DNA from: JBBRHF01 sp038223055
Lineage (GTDB): Bacteria; Actinomycetota; Actinomycetes; JACCUZ01
Direction of reading: 5' to 3'
DNA: 28,117 nt
Assembly (NCBI GenBank): GCA_038223055.1
Contig: JBBRHF010000032.1
Span: 1 to 28,117 of the forward strand
A program made the position numbers and the translations under genes. This document shows, piece after piece, positions 15,254 to 23,258 of this stretch (positions within the stretch are counted from its first letter, which is position 1; every line of letters begins with the position of its first letter). A model generated the notes under the pieces. That model was given only the letters and a program-made list of their open reading frames with translations. It was not told the origin of the DNA and ran no database searches.

Positions 15254-15898
15254 ATGGTCTCGTCGCCGCGCCCCCTGCTTCCGGTGGCGACGGCGCTGCT
15301 CGCGGTGGCGACCGTGCTGGGACTCGGCACCGGCGTTGTCATCGGAGCGCTCGACGGCGGCGGCTCGGGCGAATCGGCCTCCGCCGTGACGTCCCCCACG
15401 AACACGGGGACCGTCACAGGTCCCACGGCGACCCCGAGTCCAAGTCCGACCGCAAACCCCATCACGAGCCCGACCCCGTCCACGCCCCCAGGTGCTCCGA
15501 CGATCCCGGCAGACACCGACCTCGAGAAGGGCATGCGCACCGACGTCGGCTACCTGGTCTCCTCCCAAGCTCGGCCCGATGGCACGCACGTGAGCTTCGA
15601 CCGTGTGCAGGTGCGCACGGCCACGTCGGCCAGCAAGTCCGAGCAGAAGGAAAAGAAGGACAAGGGTCGCAGGCCCCGCGGCAACACGTTGATCATCAAC
15701 GAGAGCGGTCGCCTCCGCGACCTCGTGCTCTCCCCCGAGGTGCAGGTCTACGGCCGGCTGCAGCTGGCCGGACGCACCGAGGCCGAACCGATCCCCGTGG
15801 CTGCCCTGCTCGCGGCCGTGCCCGCCAAGGGTCGGGCGGTGCCGCTCGACCTGCGCTACAACGAGTTGGGCTACGTCATCGAGGTCCGCGAAAGGTGA
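15254..15898 (+). CDS. Secreted or membrane-anchored Ser/Thr/Pro-rich protein
   Basis: This 214-residue protein starts with one hydrophobic segment (LLPVATALLAVATVLGLG, about residues 8-31), a signal anchor or signal peptide. A low-complexity Thr/Ser/Pro linker follows to about residue 85. The rest is a compact hydrophilic domain with a Lys-rich patch (KSEQKEKKDKGRRPRG) and a beta-rich end (VPLDLRYNELGYVIEVRER). I do not recognise the family. The C-terminal domain is probably outside the membrane. The start at 15254 is preferred because of the -10-like box upstream. It is divergent from the DUF6350 gene. Confidence 0.7.
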   Translation: MVSSPRPLLPVATALLAVATVLGLGTGVVIGALDGGGSGESASAVTSPTNTGTVTGPTATPSPSPTANPITSPTPSTPPGAPTIPADTDLEKGMRTDVGYLVSSQARPDGTHVSFDRVQVRTATSASKSEQKEKKDKGRRPRGNTLIINESGRLRDLVLSPEVQVYGRLQLAGRTEAEPIPVAALLAAVPAKGRAVPLDLRYNELGYVIEVRER

Positions 15899-15969
15899 CG
15901 TTTTCGCCAGCCACGATCCGGCGGGGCGCGCGACCTCGCCCACCCCCGGTCAGGCGCGGACGCCGAGGG

Positions 15970-16848
15970 CTACCGCGCGGCGGCAGTCATCAGGTCGCGG
16001 ATGAGACGGGCGGTGGCCGACGGCGTCTTGCCGACCTTGACCCCGACGGCCTCCAAGGCCTCCTGCTTGGCCGCGGCGGTGCCCGAGGACCCCGACACGA
16101 TCGCGCCGGCGTGCCCCATGGTCTTGCCCTCGGGCGCGGTGAAGCCGGCGACGTAGCCGACGACCGGCTTGGTCACATGCTCGGCGATGTAGGTGGCCGC
16201 ACGCTCCTCGGCGTCGCCGCCGATCTCCCCGATCATGACGATCGCGTCGGTCTCGTCATCGGCCTCGAACGCTGCCAGGGCGTCGATGTGCGTGGTGCCG
16301 ATGACCGGGTCGCCACCGATACCCAGGCAGGTCGAGAAGCCGATGTCGCGCAACTCGTACATCATCTGGTAGGTCAGCGTCCCCGACTTGCTGACCAACC
16401 CGACCCGTCCCGCGGACGTGATGTCGGCCGGGATGATACCGGCGCTGGACTTTCCCGGACTGATCAAACCCGGGCAGTTGGGCCCGATGATGCGGGTCGT
16501 GCCGGCATTGACGGCGTACTGGTAGAACGCCGCGGTGTCGTGCACCGGCACGCCCTCGGTGATGACCACGGCCAGCGGCATCTCCGCGTCGATCGCCTCG
16601 AGGACGGCGTCCTTGGCGAACGGCGGCGGCACGAACAGCACCGACACGTCGGCGCCGGTCTCCTTCATCGCCTCGGCGACGGTCGCGAAGACCGGGATGC
16701 CGTCGACGTCGGAGCCGGCCTTTCGGGGGTTGACACCCCCGACGACCTGGGTGCCGGCGGCGACCATCCGCCGGGTGTGCTTGGTCCCCTCCGAGCCGGT
16801 GATGCCCTGCACGATGATCTTGCTGTTCTCGGTCAGCCAGATTGCCAT
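15970..16848 (-). CDS. sucD: Succinyl-CoA synthetase alpha subunit
   Basis: SucD binds CoA and carries the phosphohistidine of succinyl-CoA synthetase, which makes ATP or GTP from succinyl-CoA. The 292-residue protein shows the CoA-binding GITGSEGTKHTRRM and GGVNPRKAG, the Ser/Gly loop LVSKSGTLTYQMMYE, and the active-site His in MGHAGAIVSG. ATG at 16848 (MAIWLTENSKI) fits the family. It follows sucC after 16 bases, forming the usual two-gene operon. No terminator is obvious in the 71-base gap to the convergent gene. Confidence 0.96.
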   Translation of the reverse strand: MAIWLTENSKIIVQGITGSEGTKHTRRMVAAGTQVVGGVNPRKAGSDVDGIPVFATVAEAMKETGADVSVLFVPPPFAKDAVLEAIDAEMPLAVVITEGVPVHDTAAFYQYAVNAGTTRIIGPNCPGLISPGKSSAGIIPADITSAGRVGLVSKSGTLTYQMMYELRDIGFSTCLGIGGDPVIGTTHIDALAAFEADDETDAIVMIGEIGGDAEERAATYIAEHVTKPVVGYVAGFTAPEGKTMGHAGAIVSGSSGTAAAKQEALEAVGVKVGKTPSATARLIRDLMTAAAR

Positions 16849-16864
16849 ATCGGTGTGTCGTCCC

Positions 16865-18043
16865 CTACTTCGCGGCTGCGAGTTCGGCGGCCCGGCGGGC
16901 CGCGCCGTCCATCGTGTCGACCTGTTCCACCACGTCGTGCTCCGCCTCGTCGAGGATCCGGCGGCCCTCCTCGGCGTTGTTCCCATCCAGGCGTACGACG
17001 AGTGGCTTGGAGATGTCTGCGCCCCTGGCCTTGAGTGATTCCAGCGCCGCCACGATGCCGTTGGCCACCGCGTCGCAGGAGGTGATCCCGCCGAACACGT
17101 TGACGAACACCGACCGCACAGCCGGGTCCCCCAAGATGATCTCCAGGCCGTCGGACATGACCTGGGCGGACGCGCCGCCGCCGATGTCGAGGAAGTTGGC
17201 CGGCTTGACCCCGCCGAACTCCTCGCCGGCGTAGGCGACGACGTCCAAGGTGCTCATGACCAGTCCGGCGCCGTTGCCGATCACGCCGACCTCGCCGTCG
17301 AGCTTGACGTAGTTGAGGCCCTTCTCCTTGGCCTTGGCCTCGAGCGGGTCCGAGGAACGCTCGTCGGCGAGCCCGGCGTGCTCGGGCTGGCGGAACTCGG
17401 CGTTCTCATCGATGGTGACCTTTCCGTCGAGCGCGACGACGCGCCCGTCGCCGGTCTTGACCAGCGGGTTGACCTCCACGAGCGTCGCGTCCTCGGCGAC
17501 GAAGACGTCCCAGAGTCGCTGCACGGCCTCCACGACCTGATCGGCCAGCTCAGCCGGAAAGCCGCCCTTCGCCACGATCTCGCGAGCCTTGGCCTCGTCG
17601 ATGCCGGTGAGCGCGTCGACGGCGACCCGGGCCAGCGCCTCGGGCTTCTCGACCGCGAGCTGCTCGATCTCCATCCCGCCCTCTCGGGAGGCCATCGCAA
17701 GGTAGGTGCGGTTGGTGCGGTCGAGCAGCACCGAGAAGTAGTACTCCTCCTCGATGGCTGCCGCCGGCGCCAGCATCACCCGGTGCACCGTGTGGCCCTT
17801 GATGTCCATGCCGAGGATCTGACCGGCGATCTCCGCCGCCCCGGCCGGGTCGTCGGCCAACTTGACCCCGCCCGCCTTGCCCCGCCCGCCGACCTTGACC
17901 TGGGCCTTGACCACGACCCGGCCGCCGCCGAGGCGCTCCGCGGCGGCGCGCGCCTCATCGACGGTTTCCGCGACCGCACCATCCAGCACAGGCACGCCGT
18001 GCTTGGCGAAAAGGTCACGCGCTTGATATTCGAAAAGGTCCAC
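16865..18043 (-). CDS. sucC: Succinyl-CoA synthetase beta subunit (ADP-forming)
   Basis: SucC is the ATP-grasp subunit of succinyl-CoA synthetase in the TCA cycle. The 392-residue protein begins VDLFEYQARDLFAKHGVPV, with the nucleotide-binding AQVKVGGRGKAGGVKLADD, VNPLVKTGDG (metal binding) and IGNGAGLVMSTLD. The GTG at 18043 is set by homology and is preceded by a GAGGGACGGA purine stretch. Upstream in the same orientation is the B12-binding mutase subunit, so the mutase product succinyl-CoA may be passed to this enzyme. Confidence 0.95.
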   Translation of the reverse strand: MDLFEYQARDLFAKHGVPVLDGAVAETVDEARAAAERLGGGRVVVKAQVKVGGRGKAGGVKLADDPAGAAEIAGQILGMDIKGHTVHRVMLAPAAAIEEEYYFSVLLDRTNRTYLAMASREGGMEIEQLAVEKPEALARVAVDALTGIDEAKAREIVAKGGFPAELADQVVEAVQRLWDVFVAEDATLVEVNPLVKTGDGRVVALDGKVTIDENAEFRQPEHAGLADERSSDPLEAKAKEKGLNYVKLDGEVGVIGNGAGLVMSTLDVVAYAGEEFGGVKPANFLDIGGGASAQVMSDGLEIILGDPAVRSVFVNVFGGITSCDAVANGIVAALESLKARGADISKPLVVRLDGNNAEEGRRILDEAEHDVVEQVDTMDGAARRAAELAAAK

Positions 18044-18090
18044 GACAGTCCGTCCCTCGCTCCTGGTCCCCGGCCAACACGGCGGGGCTG

Positions 18091-18096
18091 ACTGTA
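18091..18096 (-). promoter_or_regulatory. Putative -10 element (TACAGT) for sucCD
   Basis: On the minus strand TACAGT has TTCGGA 18 bases upstream as a weak -35. The predicted transcription start is about 40 bases before the sucC GTG. Confidence 0.33.
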
Positions 18097-18147
18097 GCCA
18101 GGAGCGCACCCCGGTCCGAACCGTGGTCGATCCCAGGCGTGGTCCCG

Positions 18148-18594
18148 TCAGGAACCGACGTTGGTGCGCACCCAATCGATGATGTCGGTGGTGGTCGCGC
18201 CCGGCGTGAACACCTTGGCGACGCCGAGGCTCGTGAGCTCGGCCATGTCGGCCTGGGGGATGATCCCGCCGCCGAACACCGTGATGTCGGTGGCGTCCCG
18301 TTCCCCCAGCAGCTCAAGAACCTTGGCGAACAGGGTCATGTGCGCCCCGGAGAGCACAGAGAGGCCGACCGCGTCGGCGTCCTCCTGGATCGCGGTCGCC
18401 ACGATCTGCTCGGGCGTCTGGTGCAGGCCGGTGTAGATCACCTCGACGCCGGCGTCGCGCAGGGCGCGGGCGACGACCTTGGCGCCGCGGTCGTGTCCGT
18501 CGAGGCCGGGTTTGGCAATCACGACGCGGAGCGGGCCAGACGTCGTCTTGGCTGCCGCCGTGTCCGGGGTCGGGTCCGTGGTCTCCGTCGTCAT
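18148..18594 (-). CDS. Stand-alone B12-binding subunit of an acyl-CoA mutase
   Basis: This 148-residue protein is a free-standing adenosylcobalamin-binding domain like the C-terminus of methylmalonyl-CoA mutase or the small subunits IcmB/HcmB. The base-off B12 motif is IAKPGLDGHDRGAKVVA, with His34 as the expected cobalt ligand. It is followed by GLSVLSGAHMTLF and the GGGIIP loop. No large (catalytic) mutase subunit is in the window, so the partner must be elsewhere. ATG 18594 overlaps the stop of a 14-codon upstream ORF (ATGA). The position just before sucCD suits conversion of methylmalonyl-CoA to succinyl-CoA. Which acyl-CoA is rearranged cannot be told from this subunit. Confidence 0.85.
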   Translation of the reverse strand: MTTETTDPTPDTAAAKTTSGPLRVVIAKPGLDGHDRGAKVVARALRDAGVEVIYTGLHQTPEQIVATAIQEDADAVGLSVLSGAHMTLFAKVLELLGERDATDITVFGGGIIPQADMAELTSLGVAKVFTPGATTTDIIDWVRTNVGS

Positions 18595-18635
18595 CGTGTC
18601 GCGTCCGGTGTCGATGTCTCCGCTGTCATTGTCAT
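18591..18635 (-). CDS. Possible 14-codon leader ORF before the B12-binding gene
   Basis: Reading leftwards from an ATG at 18635, a short frame MTMTAETSTPDATR ends in a TGA (18593-18591) that overlaps the ATG of the B12-binding gene. A purine-rich GAGAGAGG lies about 11 bases before its start. The geometry suggests translational coupling or control; the peptide may also be a chance ORF. Confidence 0.3.
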   Translation of the reverse strand: MTMTAETSTPDATR

Positions 18636-18657
18636 GGTCCGTCCGACCTCTCTCGCA

Positions 18658-18713
18658 CCCCCGTGAAGCCGGGGGAGACGCCCAAAGCGTAACGGACCGG
18701 CCGCAACGTCCGT
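18658..18713 (-). promoter_or_regulatory. Structured leader with two stem-loops before the B12-binding gene
   Basis: In the minus-strand transcript, ACGGAC/GTCCGT (18708-18713 with 18692-18697) forms a 6-bp stem. A second GC stem follows, CCCCCG/CGGGGG (18670-18675 with 18658-18663), around a 6-base loop. Neither matches the conserved B12-box of cobalamin riboswitches, so a known riboswitch class is not claimed. Confidence 0.4.
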
Positions 18714-18732
18714 ACCCATGCATCAAGGACAC

Positions 18733-18738
18733 ATTATC
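18733..18738 (-). promoter_or_regulatory. Putative -10 element (GATAAT) for the B12-binding gene
   Basis: GATAAT on the minus strand would start a transcript near 18726, giving a leader of about 130 bases that contains the two stem-loops and the short ORF. No convincing -35 was found. Confidence 0.4.
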
Positions 18739-18842
18739 GGGGTAGGTGCGGATAGGCGGTGGTGTGCGAAACCGGGGACTAGCGTTTCCCCCGCCCACGA
18801 GCCGGCTCGAACGCAGCCGGCATCCGGCGGAGAGGGCGGCGC

Positions 18843-19775
18843 GTGCGAATGCAGCTGAGCAAGGCGAGCGCGACCGTACGTCGTGGCGCCGGCGCCGTGC
18901 TCTCGCCGACCGGTGTCCGGGGTGCTGCCGTCGAGTTGGCCTGGCTTGCCGCACATGCCGCGATCTACCCGGTGGGGCTGCGGGCGGAGCGCGCCACGGA
19001 GGGCGCTCCGCACGACCTGTCCGGCCTGTCCCCCATCCAGCGCGGGCTGATCATCGGCGATGTGGAGGCTGCGGGCACCCCGATCCTGCTGGTCCACGGC
19101 ATGATCGACAACCGCACCATCTTCACCGTGCTACGCCGCAGCCTGCGCCGGCGCGGCTTCGGGCAGGTGCGCAACCTCAGCTACAGCCCCCTCACAAGCG
19201 ACCTGCGGGTGGCGGCCGAACGGCTTGCCGAGCAGGTCGAGTCGCTGTGTGCCGACACCGGCTTCGAGCGGGTCCACGTGATCGGCCACAGCATGGGCGG
19301 GATCATCGCCCGCTACTACGTCCAGCGACTCGGCGGCGACGCCCGGATCCACACACTGGTCACGCTGGGCACGCCCCACGGGGGAACGCTCGCGGCGTAC
19401 CTCTGGCCCTCGCTCCTGGCCCGCCAGCTGCGCCCGGGCAGCGAGATTCTCGCCGAGCTCGAGCAGCCGGCCCCCGGGTGCCGGACCCGGTTCCTCGCCG
19501 TCTGGAGCGACCTGGACCAGCTCGTCGTGCCCAAGCGGTCGGGCCGCGTGGACCATCCCGACCTGCAGTCACGCAACGTGCTTATCCGGGGCGTCGGGCA
19601 CATGTCGCTGCCGATCCATCGAGGTGCCGTCCGGGCGATCAGCCAGACCCTGGCCCACCTCGGCACCGACGGGGCTACGGTCACGGCGGGGGTCACTCCC
19701 ATCGGCAGCGACCGGCCGCAGCGGGCTCCGACATCCGGACCCGGCGCGGTGTTCGAGCGGCCGGCGAGTGGGTAG
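18843..19775 (+). CDS. Lipase/esterase of the PGAP1-like alpha/beta-hydrolase group
   Basis: This 310-residue alpha/beta hydrolase has the oxyanion segment ILLVHGMIDNRTIF, the nucleophile elbow GHSMGGIIARYYVQ (Ser), the lipase-typical TLGTPHGG, a probable acid residue in WSDLDQLV and a catalytic His in RGVGHMSLP. This set fits triacylglycerol-lipase/PGAP1-like enzymes. The N-terminus has a moderately hydrophobic stretch (about residues 26-43, VRGAAVELAWLAAHAAIY) but no clear signal peptide, so it may be membrane-associated. The GTG at 18843 has a good GGAGAGGG 6-13 bases upstream; ATG 18849 in the same frame is the alternative. The C-terminal 45 residues are low-complexity. It is transcribed divergently from the B12-binding gene. 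Confidence 0.85.
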   Translation: MRMQLSKASATVRRGAGAVLSPTGVRGAAVELAWLAAHAAIYPVGLRAERATEGAPHDLSGLSPIQRGLIIGDVEAAGTPILLVHGMIDNRTIFTVLRRSLRRRGFGQVRNLSYSPLTSDLRVAAERLAEQVESLCADTGFERVHVIGHSMGGIIARYYVQRLGGDARIHTLVTLGTPHGGTLAAYLWPSLLARQLRPGSEILAELEQPAPGCRTRFLAVWSDLDQLVVPKRSGRVDHPDLQSRNVLIRGVGHMSLPIHRGAVRAISQTLAHLGTDGATVTAGVTPIGSDRPQRAPTSGPGAVFERPASG

Positions 19776-20062
19776 CAGCAGGCAGCGAGGTGCGCGTTTT
19801 CCCTGCTCAGGCAAGGGCGCAGAGGTAGCGAAGGCACGACATCGCGGCAAGTTGGACAACTCTTGGTCAAGTCGACGATTCGTGCTGGCGGTGAAGCGTT
19901 GGTTATGGTAGAGGCGTCCCCCCGCCCCCTCTGACGACGAGGACCAATCCCATCCTGCCACCTCGCCGCCCCGCCCGCGGTCGACACCGTCGTCTACGCA
20001 GAGCCTCGGGGCACCATGTCCTGGCCAGTGCCGCTACGGTCGCGGCCTTCGTCATCGGGGGC

Positions 20063-20779
20063 ATGCACGTCCAAGGCGCCCTCGCGGGTGCCGGTGCCAG
20101 CGTCCGAAGTTCGTCGGCGCACATCACGTCCGCGAAGTCGATCCGCCAGAATGCCGCATCGCGGGCGGCGAGTGCGGCAGTCGCCGAGCGGCTGCACGCG
20201 CAGGTGGCACTCGCCGAGAGGCTGCACGCCCAGGTGGCCGAGCGGCAGGCAGAGCGCGCCAGCCGGTCCCGCGCAGCCGCCACGGAGGTCGCGGAGCTGG
20301 CCGCCGCCCGGGCAGCAGCGCTGGCCGCCGCCCGCGCAGCAGCGCTGGCCGCCCGCGCAGCAGCGCTGGCCGCCGCGGAACCCGACTGGGTCAAGCCGGT
20401 CGCGGCTTACTCCCTCTCCGCTGCCTTCGGCGAGTCCAGCGGCCTGTGGAGCCACCGGCACACTGGCCAGGACTTCGCCGCACCGATCGGCACCCCGGTG
20501 CGTGCAGCCGGCGACGCCAAGGTCGTCTCGGCCGAGTGGGACGGCGCCTACGGCCGCAAAATCGTGCTGGCACATCCGGACCGCACGCTCACCTGGTATT
20601 GCCACCTCTCCGCCTTCGCTGCCAAGCCGGGTGACCAGGTCACGGCGGGTGACGTCATCGGGCGGATCGGCACCACCGGCAACTCGACCGGCCCGCACCT
20701 GCACCTCGAGGTGCGCCCCGACGGCGGCGACCCGGTCGAGCCGCTGGCCTGGCTGCGCAAGCACGGGGTCAAGGTCTGA
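20063..20779 (+). CDS. M23 (LytM-type) metallopeptidase, start uncertain
   Basis: The C-terminal domain is a peptidoglycan endopeptidase of the M23/LytM family. Zinc ligands are in HRHTGQDFAAP (His and Asp) and in the final GPHLHLEV (second His). GRIGTTGNSTGPH is the usual glycine loop. Before it lies an Ala/Arg/Glu-rich helical region (about residues 15-105) built of repeats, likely a coiled coil. The listed ATG at 20063 is the first ATG/GTG/TTG in frame, but it cuts off an upstream in-frame segment (19895-20062). That segment encodes basic residues then a hydrophobic run (VLASATVAAFVIGG), a plausible signal peptide needed for an extracellular enzyme. The real start may be a non-standard codon (CTG at 19931 or 19955). 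The family is sure; the N-terminus is not. Confidence 0.82.
   Translation: MHVQGALAGAGASVRSSSAHITSAKSIRQNAASRAASAAVAERLHAQVALAERLHAQVAERQAERASRSRAAATEVAELAAARAAALAAARAAALAARAAALAAAEPDWVKPVAAYSLSAAFGESSGLWSHRHTGQDFAAPIGTPVRAAGDAKVVSAEWDGAYGRKIVLAHPDRTLTWYCHLSAFAAKPGDQVTAGDVIGRIGTTGNSTGPHLHLEVRPDGGDPVEPLAWLRKHGVKV
20183..20375 (+). repeat. In-frame repeats in the M23 coiled-coil region
   Basis: A 30-bp unit encoding AERLHAQVA(L/E) occurs twice (20183-20212, 20213-20242). Further on, at about 20303-20375, three 21-24-bp units encode A-A-R-A-A-A-L repeats. All keep the frame and lengthen a predicted helix. Confidence 0.88.
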
Positions 20780-20814
20780 GCCTGGAAACCCCGGAGGACC
20801 TACGACGCGGCCGG

Positions 20815-23157
20815 TCAGAGCTTCTCCACCGGCGCGTAGCGCAGCAGCAGCCGCTTGACGCCCTCGGCGCGGAAGTCGACGGAAGCCACCGCCCGCTCCC
20901 CTACACCCTCCACCGACACGACGGTGCCCATCCCAAACGTGTCGTGGGTGACCCGGTCGCCCGGCTCGAGGTGCACCGCCGGCCGGTTGCCCGGTGAGCG
21001 GGAGCTGGGACGGGCCGCCAGCCCGGCGATCGCCGGGGTGCTCGTCACGGTCGACGCGCCGCGGCGCCAGTCGACCAGATTGTCGGGGATCTCGTCGAGG
21101 AAGCGGGACGGCGGGTTGTACGCCGGGGCGCCCCAGGCCGAGCGCACGGCGGCGCGGGACAGGTAGAGCCGTTCGCGGGCCCGGGTGATGCCGACGTAGG
21201 CCAGTCGGCGCTCCTCCTCGAGCTCGGTGGGGTCGACCAGCGAGCGCAAGTGTGGGAAGACGCCGTCCTCCAGACCGGTCAGAAACACGGTGGGGAACTC
21301 GAGGCCCTTGGCCGTGTGCAACGTCATGAGCGTCACGACCCCCCCGGACGCCGCCTGTTCGGACTCGTCCGGGATCTGGTCGGCGTCCGCGACCAGGGCG
21401 ACCCGTTCGAGGAAGTCGGTGAGCGTGCCGCCACCTCCACCGAGCGCGTCGCCCTCCTCGAACTCGCGCGCGACGGCGACGAGTTCGCGCAGGTTCTCCA
21501 GCCGGCCCTCGTCCTGGGGGTCGAGTGATCTGGCCAGCTCTGCGGCGTAGCCGCTGCGCTCGAGCGCCGCCTCCAGGACGGTCGCCGGGCCGGTGCCGGC
21601 CTCGACCAGAGTGCGCAGATCGTCCATCAGCTGGCGGAAACCCTGGATCGCGACCAAGGAGCGGGCCGCTACGCCGTAGGCATCCTCGCAGCGGCGCAAC
21701 GCCGCCGCGAAGGACATCCGCTCCCGCTGCGCGAGTGCCTCGAGGCACGCTTCGGAACGGTCGCCGATCCCTCGCTTGGGCACGTTGAGAATGCGCCGTA
21801 GCGAGACGGTGTCCTCGGGGTTGGCGAGCACCCGCAAGTAGGCCAGCGCGTCGCGCACCTCGCGGCGCTCGTAGAAGCGCACCCCGCCGACGACCTTGTA
21901 GGGCAGGCCGACCCGGATGAACACCTCCTCGAAGACCCGCGACTGGGCGTTGGTGCGGTAGAAGACCGCGACCTGGGAGGCAGTGACACCGTCCTCGTCG
22001 GCGAGCCGGTCAACCTCGGTGGCGACGAACGACGCCTCGTCGTGCTCGTTGTCGGCGACATAGCCCACGATCGGCGCTCCCGCACCGGCGTCGGACCACA
22101 GGTTCTTGGCCTTGCGCTTGGAGTTGTGCGCAATAACGGCGTTGGCCGCGGACAGGATCGTCTGAGTCGAACGGTAGTTCTGCTCCAGCAGGATGGTGCG
22201 CGCCTGCGGGTAGTCCTCTTCGAAGTCGAGGATGTTGCGGATCGTGGCGCCGCGGAACGCATAGATCGACTGGTCCGCGTCTCCGACCACGCACAACTCG
22301 CCCGGGGGGACGCCGAGACGGTCGACCTGCCCCGGCGTACGGGCGGGGTCTTTGGTCTTTCCGCCGGCGCCGACCAGCTCCCGGACCAGCACGTATTGCG
22401 CGTGGTTGGTGTCCTGGTATTCGTCCACGAGCACGTGCCGGAACCGCCTCCGGTAGTGCTCGGCCACGTCGGGGAAGGCCTGCAGCAGGTGCACGGTGGT
22501 CATGATCAGGTCGTCGAAATCGGCCGCGTTGGCCTCGCGCAGTCGCCGCTGGTAGCGCCCGTAGGCCTCGGCCAGGGTGTGCTCGATCTCGGTCTGGGCC
22601 TGGGTGGCGAACGTCTCGTGATCGACCAGGTCGTTCTTGAGGTTGCTCACCTGGGCGGCGAACGAGCGTGGCGGGTAGTTCTTGGGGTCGAGTCCGAGGT
22701 CTCGACACACCAGCGTCATCAGCCGCTGGGCGTCGGCCTGGTCGTAGATCGAGAAGCTCGAGCTCAGCCCGAAGTGCTTGGCCTCGCGGCGCAGGATGCG
22801 CACGCACGCCGAGTGGAACGTGCTCACCCACATCGCCTTCGCCCGCGGACCGACCAGGGCGCCGACGCGCTCCTTCATCTCCCCGGCGGCCTTGTTGGTG
22901 AAGGTGATCGCCAGCACCTCGCCGGGTTGCACCCCGCGAGCAGCGAGCAGGTAGGCCACCCGGTGGGTGAGCACCCTGGTCTTGCCCGACCCCGCGCCGG
23001 CCACGATAAGCAGCGGCGCCCCCTCGTGGACGACGGCGGCCCGCTGCTGGGGGTTGAGTCCCTCGAGCAGGGCAGTCTGGTCGGTTGCCGGGCGCCGAGG
23101 GGGAGTTTGTGCGCCGTCGCCGGCGGCGGGCAGCAGGTCGTCGAAAAGGATGCTCAT
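20815..23157 (-). CDS. pcrA: ATP-dependent DNA helicase PcrA/UvrD
   Basis: PcrA is a superfamily 1A 3'-5' helicase acting in repair and replication. The 780-residue protein shows all the main motifs: GLNPQQRAAV (Q motif), VAGAGSGKT (Walker A), ITFTNKAAGEM, STFHSACVRILRR, VDEYQDTNHAQY (motif II), VVGDADQSIYAFRGA (III), LEQNYRST (IV), MTLHTAKGLEF (V) and YVGITRARERLYL (VI). The C-terminus ends in the small Tudor-like domain typical of PcrA (PGDRVTHDTFGMGTVVSVEG). ATG 23157 is chosen: it is directly preceded by AGGAG with no usual spacing, while a -10-like TAGACT lies 10 bases upstream, so the message may be almost leaderless. The gene is convergent with the M23 gene and divergent from the PIG-L gene. 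Confidence 0.96.
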   Translation of the reverse strand: MSILFDDLLPAAGDGAQTPPRRPATDQTALLEGLNPQQRAAVVHEGAPLLIVAGAGSGKTRVLTHRVAYLLAARGVQPGEVLAITFTNKAAGEMKERVGALVGPRAKAMWVSTFHSACVRILRREAKHFGLSSSFSIYDQADAQRLMTLVCRDLGLDPKNYPPRSFAAQVSNLKNDLVDHETFATQAQTEIEHTLAEAYGRYQRRLREANAADFDDLIMTTVHLLQAFPDVAEHYRRRFRHVLVDEYQDTNHAQYVLVRELVGAGGKTKDPARTPGQVDRLGVPPGELCVVGDADQSIYAFRGATIRNILDFEEDYPQARTILLEQNYRSTQTILSAANAVIAHNSKRKAKNLWSDAGAGAPIVGYVADNEHDEASFVATEVDRLADEDGVTASQVAVFYRTNAQSRVFEEVFIRVGLPYKVVGGVRFYERREVRDALAYLRVLANPEDTVSLRRILNVPKRGIGDRSEACLEALAQRERMSFAAALRRCEDAYGVAARSLVAIQGFRQLMDDLRTLVEAGTGPATVLEAALERSGYAAELARSLDPQDEGRLENLRELVAVAREFEEGDALGGGGGTLTDFLERVALVADADQIPDESEQAASGGVVTLMTLHTAKGLEFPTVFLTGLEDGVFPHLRSLVDPTELEEERRLAYVGITRARERLYLSRAAVRSAWGAPAYNPPSRFLDEIPDNLVDWRRGASTVTSTPAIAGLAARPSSRSPGNRPAVHLEPGDRVTHDTFGMGTVVSVEGVGERAVASVDFRAEGVKRLLLRYAPVEKL

Positions 23158-23167
23158 CTCCTGGTCG

Positions 23168-23173
23168 AGTCTA
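23168..23173 (-). promoter_or_regulatory. Putative -10 element (TAGACT) of pcrA
   Basis: TAGACT on the minus strand ends ten bases before the ATG at 23157, predicting a leader of only a few bases. Confidence 0.4.
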
Positions 23174-23227
23174 GGCGGGGACCCGGACAATCCCGTCCCT
23201 CTCGCCGCCGCGGGTGCGCTTGCCGCC

Positions 23228-23233
23228 TACGAT
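23228..23233 (+). promoter_or_regulatory. Putative -10 element (TACGAT) of the PIG-L gene
   Basis: TACGAT would start transcription near 23240. It overlaps the alternative ATG at 23232 and so supports the GTG at 23259 as the real start. Confidence 0.38.
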
Positions 23234-23258
23234 GGCCCGAACAAGAAGGGGGTACGAC

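Noticed and set aside
18591..18735. Cobalamin riboswitch before the B12-binding gene
   Set aside because: The conserved B12 box and the typical long fold were not found. Only two simple stems are visible.
19776..20062. c-di-AMP (ydaO-type) riboswitch before the M23 peptidase
   Set aside because: This riboswitch often precedes actinobacterial cell-wall hydrolases, but its conserved sequence blocks were not seen here.
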